Counted from the stretch's first letter, positions 1 to 7,974 are shown. The stretch: DNA of 11,709 nucleotides from a bacterium (GCA_030432015.1 JAUIHJ010000182.1:1-11709); one strand, 5' to 3'. Made by a program: numbers and translations. The notes: generated by a model from the letters alone, not told the origin.

Positions 1-2868
1 GTCCTCGCGGAAAAACTGGGCGCGGATTCCGACCGATCGATTGGGGGACTCGAGACACTTGCGAGCATCCGCTTGGCGATGTTGCACTACCGATTCCTCA
101 CGGGATCGGACGCCGAATTGCGTTGGCTTGTCGCAGAGACGGATGCCCTTGATCGTTTTCGTGACGAAGTTCCCTGTCGCATTCGGGAAAAAATGATCGA
201 GGCGTTGCAGAAGCGGCTGGATGCGCCGCAGCAAGACCTCGCCCCCGCGTACCGTGCCGCGCTTCCTGACGACCTTGGTCCACCAACTGCGTCCTGGAAA
301 GAAAAGCAATGGGAGTCCTTCGTGCTGCGTTTCCTCTGGCGCGTGTGCCGACACGGCGTCGAGGGTCTTCCCAATGGCGACTCGCATCGCCCCACATTCA
401 TCCGTCCCCGGGATACGTTGCTGCATGCCACGGGGCGCGACACCGATCAGTACGTCAACGATTTCCTCGTGCGATTCTGCTCCGCATTTTTGGATCAAGG
501 ATACGCTGACTGGGGATTGCCCGATCGCGATCTCGGCTTGTATCGGTCGTTCCTCGCCATCTATCGTCATCGAAAAAGTCCACCCGATCGCTGGATGCGC
601 GGGCTCAAGAGTGAACTGACCGCACTGTGGCAGTCACTGATCAGTCCCGAACAGTCGATCCTTGATTCCCTCGAACTGCTTGGCATCCCAGACTCGCAGT
701 ACGAAACGTTCATCGAGCAAACACTGCTGTCGCTCGGCGGATGGGCGGGCATGATGTGGCAGATGGAATCGGCTGCTGAGTGGACGGTGCGTCCAGCGCC
801 TTCAGGATCGTTGTTGGAATTCCTGGCGGTCCGTCTGATCCTGGAACATCAAGCAGCGCTGTTTGTTGGTGAGGAGGCCTTCGGATGCAATACTTCCGCG
901 AACGAAATCATGGAGCGCGCACGCCAGCGGATCTCCCCGCGCGCGTCCATGAGTGACGACCGGCGGGCCTTTCAGGTGTTTCAGATCGCCCAGGTCTTGG
1001 GGTGGCATCCGGAACAACTGCTGGACTTGACGCAGGACCAGTGGGCCGAGTTGGTCAATGAGATCGAGGCATTCTCGGGTATTGAGCGACGTCGCGTGTT
1101 TCACGAAGCCTACGAACGGCACTACCGCGTGAAGGCGTTGGATGCGTTTATCAACCATGCCACGCGGCACCGTGAACGTCTGCCGGAATCGGGATCGCCA
1201 AGCGGGGCGGACGACGCGTTGAAGCGACCATCCTTTCAGATTGTGTGCTGCCTCGATGATCGCGAGGAATCGTTTCGGCGTCACATTGAAGAGGTCGATC
1301 CAGCGGTGGAGACGTTTGGAGCGGCGGGATTCTTTGCGGTGGTCATGTATTATCGCGGCGCGACGGATGCTTACTATAAGCCGCTCTGCCCGGTCATTGT
1401 TACGCCTCTCCACTACGTGACCGAAGGGGTGGGCTATACGTTCGAAGGTGTCAACCAACAGCGGGCGACGTCCCGGCAACAACTTGGCCGCTTTACCCAT
1501 CGCGTGCATGCCGGCAGCCGGACCTTCATCGGCGGCATTTTCACCGGCCTGTTCGGTTCGCTGGCAACGGCACCCCTGGTTGCCCGCGTGCTATTTCCGT
1601 GGCTGACGTCTCGTATCCGAGCGACATTCGGTCGCTTGCTGCAGCCGCCACCGGTGACGCAACTGCAGTTGGAGCGATACCAGGATGCGCCGGGCGATTC
1701 AAACGGGCACATCGGTTTTACCCAGGTGGAAATGGCCGATATCGTCCAGCGGCTGCTGCAAGACATTGGGCTCATCAAGACCGAGGACTTCGCGCGTCTC
1801 TTCGTGGTCTGCGGACACGGATCGGCGAGCTTGAATAACCCGCACGAATCGGCGTATTGCTGCGGCGCCTGCGCGGGCAAACGGGGCGGGCCCAATGCCC
1901 GGGCGTTCGCCCAGATGGCCAACGACTGGCGCGTGCGATCGCTGTTGGATCAACGCGGTTTACACATCCCCGCAGACACGGTCTTCATTGGTTGTTACCA
2001 CGACACGACCAACGATAGCGTGGTGTGGTATGACCTGGATCGCATGCCGGCGTCGCATCATGTCGACTTTGAACATGCCCAGGTGACGACGGAAGAAGCA
2101 CGCCGTCGCAACGCGCATGAACGATGCCGCCGTTTCGAGTCGGCGCGCCTTAGCCTCCGCAAGGAAGAGGCGTTGCGTCATGTCGAGACTCGCGGTCAGG
2201 ATCTTTCTCAGGTCCGCCCAGAATACAATCACGCGACCAATGCGCTGTGCGTCGTTGGTCGGCGTGACTGGTCGCGCGGCCTGTTCCTGGATCGCCGTGC
2301 ATTTCTAACGTCCTACGATCCCACCCAAGACGACGACCAGTCGTCAATCCTACTGCGCATTCTGGCGGCCGCCATTCCGGTGTGTGCGGGCATCAACCTC
2401 GAGTACTTCTTTTCGACGGTCGACAATCGGCATTACGGATCGGGCTCGAAATTGCCCCACAATCTGGTCTCGTTGCTGGGCGTCATGGAAGGCGCCAACA
2501 GTGATCTGCGGACCGGCCTGTATCAGCAGATGGTTGAAATTCACGAGCCAATGCGATTGATCTTCGTCGTCGAAACAACTCCCGCCGCGATGTTCAGCAT
2601 CATGGATCGGCACGAAGGGATCAATCGCCTCTGCCGCGGCGAGTGGATCCAACTCGCCCTGTTCGACCCGGACAGCTCGCAAATGCGGCTGTGGCGGGAT
2701 GGTGATTTCGTCCCCTATGAACCGTCGACGGAGCAGTTGTCCGTTGCTGGGGAATCGGCCGACTGGTATCGCCATCACCGGGACCACCTGGATTTTGCCA
2801 GCATTGATTCTTCCGCCACCTCGACGGTCCCTGCCGACTCCCACCAGGGACATTATTACAGCAAGTGA
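1..2868 (+). CDS. dabA: DabA-type inorganic carbon accumulation subunit (DUF2309/UPF0753), 5' partial
   Basis: This is the large soluble, membrane-associated zinc subunit of a DAB inorganic-carbon complex, thought to hydrate CO2 to bicarbonate when coupled to a NuoL-like partner. Both halves of the expected zinc/active site are present. A CLDDRE motif gives Cys (codon 1249) and Asp (1255). A GHGS motif gives His (1816), and NNPHES followed by YCCGAC gives Cys (1861). The Cys-x-Asp and 15-residue His-to-Cys spacings equal those of Halothiobacillus neapolitanus DabA (C351, D353, H524, C539), and the gap between the pairs is similar (187 versus 171 residues). An LDQGYADW...GLYRSF segment near 490-555 is also family-like. 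The frame is open to base 1 with no stop, so the TTG at 73 and the ATG at 79 are probably internal. About 955 codons are visible, and the N-terminal 100 or so residues probably lie upstream. The stop is 10 bp before the NuoL-like gene, which suggests an operon. Family assignment is firm; CO2 as substrate rests on homology. Confidence 0.93.
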   Translation, partial: VLAEKLGADSDRSIGGLETLASIRLAMLHYRFLTGSDAELRWLVAETDALDRFRDEVPCRIREKMIEALQKRLDAPQQDLAPAYRAALPDDLGPPTASWKEKQWESFVLRFLWRVCRHGVEGLPNGDSHRPTFIRPRDTLLHATGRDTDQYVNDFLVRFCSAFLDQGYADWGLPDRDLGLYRSFLAIYRHRKSPPDRWMRGLKSELTALWQSLISPEQSILDSLELLGIPDSQYETFIEQTLLSLGGWAGMMWQMESAAEWTVRPAPSGSLLEFLAVRLILEHQAALFVGEEAFGCNTSANEIMERARQRISPRASMSDDRRAFQVFQIAQVLGWHPEQLLDLTQDQWAELVNEIEAFSGIERRRVFHEAYERHYRVKALDAFINHATRHRERLPESGSPSGADDALKRPSFQIVCCLDDREESFRRHIEEVDPAVETFGAAGFFAVVMYYRGATDAYYKPLCPVIVTPLHYVTEGVGYTFEGVNQQRATSRQQLGRFTHRVHAGSRTFIGGIFTGLFGSLATAPLVARVLFPWLTSRIRATFGRLLQPPPVTQLQLERYQDAPGDSNGHIGFTQVEMADIVQRLLQDIGLIKTEDFARLFVVCGHGSASLNNPHESAYCCGACAGKRGGPNARAFAQMANDWRVRSLLDQRGLHIPADTVFIGCYHDTTNDSVVWYDLDRMPASHHVDFEHAQVTTEEARRRNAHERCRRFESARLSLRKEEALRHVETRGQDLSQVRPEYNHATNALCVVGRRDWSRGLFLDRRAFLTSYDPTQDDDQSSILLRILAAAIPVCAGINLEYFFSTVDNRHYGSGSKLPHNLVSLLGVMEGANSDLRTGLYQQMVEIHEPMRLIFVVETTPAAMFSIMDRHEGINRLCRGEWIQLALFDPDSSQMRLWRDGDFVPYEPSTEQLSVAGESADWYRHHRDHLDFASIDSSATSTVPADSHQGHYYSK

Positions 2869-2878
2869 GTAGCACAAC

Positions 2879-4282
2879 ATGACTCAGCGAGAGACCCTGC
2901 AGATTCTCGGCGTGACGGTAATTGGCAGCCCATCGGCACTGTTGGCGTTATTTGGAATCATCCCGATGCTTGGCTACACGCCCAGCGAGCGTCTGGTGGC
3001 GAGGTGCATTCAAGTCTCGGTGGTCAGTGGTTTGGTCGCCGCACTGGCGATCCTTGGCGTCATGCTGGCGACGGGAACACGTCACGTTCCGATCGAGCTG
3101 GGGAACTGGGTGGTCATTCCGCAAGAGGGGCAGGAAGGCTTCCATTTCCACCTGAAGTTCGTCTTCGATCGGTTGTCCGTGCCATTTGCCATTCTGTCTT
3201 TTGTGCTTTGCGGAACGGTGGGCGCGTTTGCCCGGATCTACCTGCATCGCGAACCCGGTTTCTGCCGCTTCTTCGTGTTCTACGCTGTGTTTTTGCTCGG
3301 CATGATCATCTCATCGCTGGCGGGCACCATCGAAACCCTTTTCCTGGGCTGGGAACTCGTTGGGCTGTCGTCCGCACTGCTGGTTGCCTTCTTTCATGAT
3401 CGTCCCGCGCCGGTTCGCAACGGCCAACGTGTCTGGGTTGTGTATCGTATCGCCGATGCTGCCTTTCTGATTGCGGCGTTGACATTGCACCATCTGACGG
3501 GGGCGGGGGACTTTGACGCGATGATAGGGGAGGGTGCCTGGCCGGCCGGGGTCGCATCCATCAGCCCGCACCATGCACTCACAGTCGGGCTACTGCTCTT
3601 GGTTGCCGCGGCGGGAAAATCGGGCATGGTGCCGTTTTCCGGCTGGCTGCCTCGAGCCATGGAAGGTCCAACACCATCGAGCGCCATCTTCTACGGCGCA
3701 CTATCGATCCACCTGGGCGCGTACCTTCTGCTGCGCGTCAGTCCGGTGCTCGCAGCCTCGCTTCCGCTCAGGATCATCGTGATCGCGATGGGAAGCTTGT
3801 CAGCCATCTTCGGAGCCGTGGCCTCTCGAGTGCAAACGGATGTCAAGAGCGCACTGGCCTTCGCTTCGCTGACGCAGGTTGGCATCATTGTCGTCGAGAT
3901 CGGTTGCGGCCTGCACTACATTCCGCTGATTCACATGATTGGGCATGCTTGCCTGAGGACACTGCAACTCATTCGTGCGCCCTCGCTGCTCAAGGACTAC
4001 CAGGCGCTTGAGGATGCGATCGGCTCCAGGCTCTCTAAGAACGGCACGATCTGGGAGGCAATGATTCATGCGCCGCAGCGTGCCTGGCTGTATCGTTTTT
4101 CGCTCGAACGAGGCTACCTGGACGGATTTCTGGACGAACTGTTCCTGCGGCCGTTTATGCGTGCCTTCCATTGGTCCGACGGCATGGAGCGGCGCTGGAC
4201 GGACTTTCTTTCCGGCGAAGCATCACGCGAGTCGGATCGGGTTGCACCCTATGGCGACTCACTCGAACAGGACGTCGGATAA
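2879..4282 (+). CDS. dabB: Shortened NuoL-like proton-conducting membrane subunit (DabB-like)
   Basis: This membrane protein of the NADH-quinone oxidoreductase/Mrp antiporter superfamily (PF00361) is the probable cation-conducting partner of the upstream DabA. It reads FLGWELVGLSSALL with Glu159, matching the TM5 glutamate of NuoL. Next come AAAGKSG with Lys247 (the TM7 lysine) and the NuoL-type stretch PFSGWLPRAMEGPTPSS. DVKSALAF contains Lys323. IGHACLRTLQ carries His356 and Arg360 at the place of NuoL His338/Lys342; the Lys247-Arg360 distance of 113 equals that in E. coli NuoL (229 to 342). The protein then leaves the membrane: the last ~100 residues are polar, with DGFLDELFLRPF resembling the DElYd...rP segment near the NuoL C-terminus. 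At 467 aa it lacks the last several helices of a ~610-aa NuoL. The ATG at 2879 has no strong Shine-Dalgarno but lies 10 bp after the dabA stop, which fits translational coupling. The dabB symbol is by analogy, because the next gene is a second candidate. Confidence 0.82.
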   Translation: MTQRETLQILGVTVIGSPSALLALFGIIPMLGYTPSERLVARCIQVSVVSGLVAALAILGVMLATGTRHVPIELGNWVVIPQEGQEGFHFHLKFVFDRLSVPFAILSFVLCGTVGAFARIYLHREPGFCRFFVFYAVFLLGMIISSLAGTIETLFLGWELVGLSSALLVAFFHDRPAPVRNGQRVWVVYRIADAAFLIAALTLHHLTGAGDFDAMIGEGAWPAGVASISPHHALTVGLLLLVAAAGKSGMVPFSGWLPRAMEGPTPSSAIFYGALSIHLGAYLLLRVSPVLAASLPLRIIVIAMGSLSAIFGAVASRVQTDVKSALAFASLTQVGIIVVEIGCGLHYIPLIHMIGHACLRTLQLIRAPSLLKDYQALEDAIGSRLSKNGTIWEAMIHAPQRAWLYRFSLERGYLDGFLDELFLRPFMRAFHWSDGMERRWTDFLSGEASRESDRVAPYGDSLEQDVG

Positions 4283-4360
4283 CACCCGTTGCCAACCGCT
4301 CGGTACGGTTGCTGTCGTCAGATCACGATTTACTGCCAGGTCGAATTTACGAGTCAACAG

Positions 4361-5815
4361 ATGATGCCCGAACTTCACTACCCGTGGCTGGAATGCTCTG
4401 TCTTGATCCCGCTGCTCGGCGCGCTGTGGGTCGGATGGATCCGCGACGCCGATCGAGCACGACGCCATTGCATTGTGATCTGCTGCGTCACCCTCTCCTG
4501 TGCGACGGGCGAGTGGATTGACTTCATGCGGCTTGGGACGTTCGAGGCTCACGATCATTGGGATCTTTTGCACCTGGTGTTTCACCGGGATGTTTTCGTC
4601 ATCGATGAACTTACGGCCCCGCTCCTGCCGCTCGGCGCACTCCTTTACTTGATGACAGTGCTCTCGACGCTACGGACCAAGATTAATCGTTTTTCGTTCG
4701 GTTGGACGCTCGTTGCCGAGTCGATTCTCCTGGCAACGTTGAGCTGCCGCAGTCCCTGGGTGGTGATTGCCCTGTTGTCGCTCGCAACCGTGCCTCCCTG
4801 GCTCGAGCTTCGCGCACGCCAACGTTCAACGCGCGTCTACGTTCTGCACATGGGGCTGTTTATCGTGCTCCTATGCAGCGGTCAAGCGCTCCTGCCGGAC
4901 GGTGCTTCGCCCGAAAATCCGCCGATTCTCGCGGGTGGACTGATTGCTGCCGCCGTGCTGTTACGAAGTGGCGTCATCCCGTTGCACTGCTGGATTACCG
5001 ACCTTTTTGAAAAGGTGACCTTTGGTACGGCGTTGCTGTTCGTCATGCCGATGACCGGAGCCTACGCGGTGATGCGGTTGCTCATGCCGATCGCTCCCAA
5101 TTGGGGCCTGCAAAGCATCGCCCTGTTCTCGCTGATGACGGCGGTCTACGCCGCGGGAATGGCGTTGGTGCAGCACGAGTCACGACGGTTCTTTTGCTAC
5201 CTCTTTCTCAGTCAAGCGTCGCTCGTGCTGGTCGGACTGGAAACGGCAACCGCCATCGGCCTGACAGGCGCGTTGTGCGTGTGGGTCTCGGTCAGCATCT
5301 CAATGCTTGGTTTCGGCTTGACACTGCGGAGCGTCGAAGCCCGCGTTGGTCGACTTTCACTGGACAGCTATCACGGGCTGTACAGCCACATTCCCGCGCT
5401 GGCGGCCCTGTTCTTGCTGACCGGCCTGTCGTCGATCGGCTTTCCAGGGACGCTCGGCTTTATTGGCGCCGAATTACTAGTGGAAGGCGCCGTGGGCGTC
5501 TATCCCGTGGTCGGCGTCCTGGTCGTCGTGGCTGGAGCGCTCAACGGCATCGCCGTCATGCAGGCCTACTTTCGGTTGTTTACCGGAACGGAGCACCACG
5601 CCTCCGTATCGTTGGCGGCTCGCTGGCCGGAAAAGGTCGCCGTGCTACTTCTCAGCGTCCTGATTCTCGGCGGCGGCTTGTGGCCTCAACCGGGAGTTCA
5701 ATCGCGGTATCACGCGGCCATCGAAATCATCACGCGACGGCAGGGCGGATTCCAACCGTCGAGTGACCATGCGGCACCACCTGCACGGGACGCCACCGTC
5801 GAATTGCGACGTTGA
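4361..5815 (+). CDS. Second antiporter-like membrane subunit (NuoM/NuoN-like)
   Basis: A 484-aa polytopic membrane protein of the same PF00361 superfamily as its upstream neighbour, closer in style to NuoM/NuoN. The core recognisable stretch is LRSGVIPLHCW, equivalent to the K-x-P-x-x-P-x-H-x-W region around TM7 of NuoM. It is followed by ESRRFFCYLFLSQASLV (compare DIKRLLAYSS) and LSSIGFPGTLGFIGAELL, a typical late-helix motif. The canonical TM7 lysine is replaced by Arg202, and no obvious TM5 glutamate is seen (the aligned LLSLATVPPW has none), so its proton path may differ. The frame is open back to a TTG at 4289, but the first 24 residues from there are Cys/Gln-rich and not membrane-like. 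I chose the ATG pair at 4361/4364, just before MPELHYPWLECSVLIPLLGALWVG, which looks like a first helix; the Shine-Dalgarno is weak. The likely role is a second membrane arm of the DAB-like complex; this is inferred from position and family. Confidence 0.75.
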   Translation: MMPELHYPWLECSVLIPLLGALWVGWIRDADRARRHCIVICCVTLSCATGEWIDFMRLGTFEAHDHWDLLHLVFHRDVFVIDELTAPLLPLGALLYLMTVLSTLRTKINRFSFGWTLVAESILLATLSCRSPWVVIALLSLATVPPWLELRARQRSTRVYVLHMGLFIVLLCSGQALLPDGASPENPPILAGGLIAAAVLLRSGVIPLHCWITDLFEKVTFGTALLFVMPMTGAYAVMRLLMPIAPNWGLQSIALFSLMTAVYAAGMALVQHESRRFFCYLFLSQASLVLVGLETATAIGLTGALCVWVSVSISMLGFGLTLRSVEARVGRLSLDSYHGLYSHIPALAALFLLTGLSSIGFPGTLGFIGAELLVEGAVGVYPVVGVLVVVAGALNGIAVMQAYFRLFTGTEHHASVSLAARWPEKVAVLLLSVLILGGGLWPQPGVQSRYHAAIEIITRRQGGFQPSSDHAAPPARDATVELRR

Positions 5816-5903
5816 CGCCTTACGGACACCTCATCCTCCACCCACACAGGCGGCTGACTCACTCCCGCCACTTGCCAACTTTCCATTTTGGACTTCCCGA
5901 TAC

Positions 5904-5907
5904 GGAG
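5904..5907 (+). promoter_or_regulatory. Ribosome binding site deciding the sulP start
   Basis: GGAG lies 10 nt before the ATG at 5918. The frame is also open from a TTG at 5888, but no comparable purine-rich box precedes that codon, so the ATG is the better start. Confidence 0.5.
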
Positions 5908-5917
5908 CAGTTCTTCG

Positions 5918-7906
5918 ATGTCCGATCACTCTGAACATTCTGCGGAAACCGACCTTGGTCCAAAACCCGTCGGTAATCCGGCCGGATTCGTCAAGTATTT
6001 CAAGTATGATCTCGTCTCAGGATTTCTGGTTTTTCTTATCGCCTTGCCGTTATGCCTGGGTATTGCGCTGGCGTGCGGCTACCCGGCGATCGCAGGCGTC
6101 TTCACCGCCATCGTCGGTTCCATCCTGACGACCTTCATTAGTAATTCGGAATTGACGATCAAAGGCCCGGCGGCCGGCTTGATTGTCATTGCCGTTGGCT
6201 GCGTCGAAGCGTTTGGCGGCACCGGCTATATGGGCGAGGTGGCGCAAACGGATATCGACGCCTACCGGATGGCCTTGGCGGTTGGCGTCATCGCCGCCAT
6301 CCTGCAAATCGTCTTCGGCCTGCTGCGTGCCGGCGTCTTGGGCGAGTTCTTCCCACTCTCCGCGGTTCACGGCATGTTGGCGGCAATCGGCGTGATCATC
6401 ATGGTCAAGCAGATTCCTGTGGCGCTGGGAGTGCAGGGAGCGACCGGCGAACCGCTGGAGATGATCCGGGAGATACCCCATTATTTCGCCGAGATGAACC
6501 CGGAAATCGCAGTCATCGGCGTGGTGGGTGTGGCGATCATGTTTATCTGGCCGTGGGTGCAAAAAGTCCACGCCGTGATGAAGGCCATTCCCGCCGCCAT
6601 GGTCGTCTTGGTGGCCACCGTTCCGATGGGCATGTATTTCGACTTGCTGCATTCCCACACCTATAACTTCCATGGACACACGTACGAATTGGGCGAATCC
6701 TATCTGGTGAATATGCCGGACCGCGTGTTTGGCATGTTCGACTACATTACGACACCGGACTTTCGCGCGTTCGATCGTGAACACTTCGGCACGGCCCTGG
6801 TGTGGGTCTTCATGTTTTTTGCGATCGGGAGCCTGGAATCACTGCTCTCGGCAAAGGCGGTCGACATCATCGACCCCTGGAAACGCAAGACCAATCTCGA
6901 CCGCGACATGGTCGCCGTGGGTGTCGGCAACTTGGCGTGCGCCTGCATTGGTGGCCTCCCGATGATCTCGGAAATCGTGCGCAGCAAAGCGAATATCGAC
7001 AATGGTGCCCGGACGCGCTTCGCCGATCTTTGGCACGGGGTCTTCTTGCTCTTGTGCGTAGCATTGATTCCCACCGTCTTGCACCGCATTCCGCTGGCGG
7101 CGCTGGCGGCGATGCTGATCTACACCGGATTCCGTTTGACGCATCCCAAGGAGTTTCTCCACGTCTATCAGGTCGGCAAGGAGCAGCTACTGATTTTTGT
7201 GGCCACGCTGTTGGGCGTGCTAGGGACCGATCTGTTGATCGGGATCGGCATCGGCATTGCGACCAAGCTCGCGATTCACTTGATCAACGGCGTGCCCATC
7301 AAGTCATTGTTCAAGCCCTACCTGGATGTATCGCTGATCGGCGAGGATACGGCCGTGATTCGGGCGAAGTATTCGGCCGTATTCAGCAACTGGATTCTCT
7401 TTCGCAGCCAGATCGTGCGGCACGGTTTGGGCGAACGTCGCAACATGATCGTGGATGTTTCCGAGTGCAAACTGGTGGATCATAGTGTGATGGAAAAGCT
7501 GCACGAGTTGGAACGCGATTTCGATGAGGTGGGGTTGCGCTTTGAAGTTCGCGGCCTCGACGGTAAAGAGCAACTATCGGCACACGACTATGCGGCGCGA
7601 AAGCGAACGATGACGCGTTTGCGGCGCGTGACCGTGGTCGCCAGCCAGTCACTCGAAGCCGAGTTGACGTCCCGGTTCGTGGCACTCGGTGCCTCCGGCT
7701 ATACGGTCATGGCATGTCGCGGTGCCGGACGTTCAACACGCGCCGACGGGAGTGGCGAACATCAAGCGCAGATCCGCCTCGAGGCCGTCGTGCCGCATGA
7801 GGTCTCCAACAGCATCCTGGACTACCTTCGCGGAGAAATTTCGCCCGATCATCCAATCACCGCCTGCACCGAAACCGTGGAGGTGCTCCGTAGGGACCAG
7901 TTCTAG
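5918..7906 (+). CDS. SulP-family anion (probably bicarbonate) transporter with STAS and C-terminal PII-like domain
   Basis: A 662-aa inner-membrane transporter, likely importing bicarbonate with a coupling ion. The membrane part (about residues 20-465) opens with DLVSGFLVFLIALPLCLGIA and contains LTIKGPAAGLIVIAVG. Residues around 300-315 read GSLESLLSAKAVD (Glu307), followed by GGLPMISEIVRSKANI and GARTRFADLWHG, all SulP hallmarks. A STAS domain follows (about 471-565) with the usual VDVSECKLVDHSVMEKL helix-strand pattern. The last ~93 residues (about 570-662) look like a PII-like domain of the SbtB/CPII kind: an RVTVVA first strand, then GASGYTV (594-597 is GYTV), a polar glycine-rich T-loop-like stretch (GAGRSTRADGSGEH), a QIRLEAVVP strand, and a C-terminal TVEVLRRDQF. 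This suggests the transporter carries its own ligand-responsive gate. It lies 102 bp behind the NuoM-like gene on the same strand, so it may share its transcript or have its own promoter. SulP and STAS are near certain; the PII-like reading is strong but from motif pattern only. Sulfate or another anion is the alternative substrate; the dabA context favours bicarbonate. Confidence 0.9.
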   Translation: MSDHSEHSAETDLGPKPVGNPAGFVKYFKYDLVSGFLVFLIALPLCLGIALACGYPAIAGVFTAIVGSILTTFISNSELTIKGPAAGLIVIAVGCVEAFGGTGYMGEVAQTDIDAYRMALAVGVIAAILQIVFGLLRAGVLGEFFPLSAVHGMLAAIGVIIMVKQIPVALGVQGATGEPLEMIREIPHYFAEMNPEIAVIGVVGVAIMFIWPWVQKVHAVMKAIPAAMVVLVATVPMGMYFDLLHSHTYNFHGHTYELGESYLVNMPDRVFGMFDYITTPDFRAFDREHFGTALVWVFMFFAIGSLESLLSAKAVDIIDPWKRKTNLDRDMVAVGVGNLACACIGGLPMISEIVRSKANIDNGARTRFADLWHGVFLLLCVALIPTVLHRIPLAALAAMLIYTGFRLTHPKEFLHVYQVGKEQLLIFVATLLGVLGTDLLIGIGIGIATKLAIHLINGVPIKSLFKPYLDVSLIGEDTAVIRAKYSAVFSNWILFRSQIVRHGLGERRNMIVDVSECKLVDHSVMEKLHELERDFDEVGLRFEVRGLDGKEQLSAHDYAARKRTMTRLRRVTVVASQSLEAELTSRFVALGASGYTVMACRGAGRSTRADGSGEHQAQIRLEAVVPHEVSNSILDYLRGEISPDHPITACTETVEVLRRDQF

Positions 7907-7935
7907 CGCGCAGCGGACCGAACTCCTCCAGGCCC

Positions 7936-7951
7936 GCGAAAACGGTTTCGC
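7936..7951 (+). terminator. Weak candidate terminator hairpin after the SulP gene
   Basis: GCGAAA and TTTCGC form a 6-bp stem around an ACGG loop, followed three bases later by a short TTTT run. It lies 30 bp after the SulP stop, where a terminator is expected between the carbon island and the unrelated DUF1501 gene. The stem is short and the T-run brief, so strength is doubtful. Confidence 0.3.
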
Positions 7952-7968
7952 AACTTTTGCCGATGAGG

Positions 7969-7974
7969 TACACT
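7969..7974 (+). promoter_or_regulatory. Possible -10 element for the DUF1501 gene
   Basis: TACACT matches four of six bases of a sigma70-type -10 box and lies 31 bp before the ATG at 8006, a plausible leader length. No convincing -35 box is found 16-18 bp upstream, so this is only a candidate. Confidence 0.2.

Noticed and set aside
802..1509. A 235-codon open frame on the minus strand within dabA
   Set aside because: It lies wholly inside the well-supported DabA coding region, has no recognisable motif and is rich in Arg/His/Pro as antisense shadows of GC-rich genes are.
4289..4360. N-terminal extension of the NuoM-like protein from TTG 4289
   Set aside because: The 24 extra residues are not membrane-like and the ATG pair at 4361/4364 directly precedes the first hydrophobic helix.
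2879..5815. Reading the two membrane genes as part of a respiratory complex I or Mrp operon
   Set aside because: No other nuo or mrp genes are present and they directly follow dabA, which fits the DAB arrangement better.
5816..5903. Promoter for the SulP gene (TTGCCA at 5872 as a -35 box)
   Set aside because: No acceptable -10 box occurs 16-18 bp downstream; the gap otherwise shows no clear hairpin or repeat.
6050..6784. A 244-codon minus-strand open frame antisense to the SulP gene
   Set aside because: Its composition (very high His, Asp, Gln, Gly) is the mirror of membrane-segment codons, and the opposite strand encodes clear SulP motifs.
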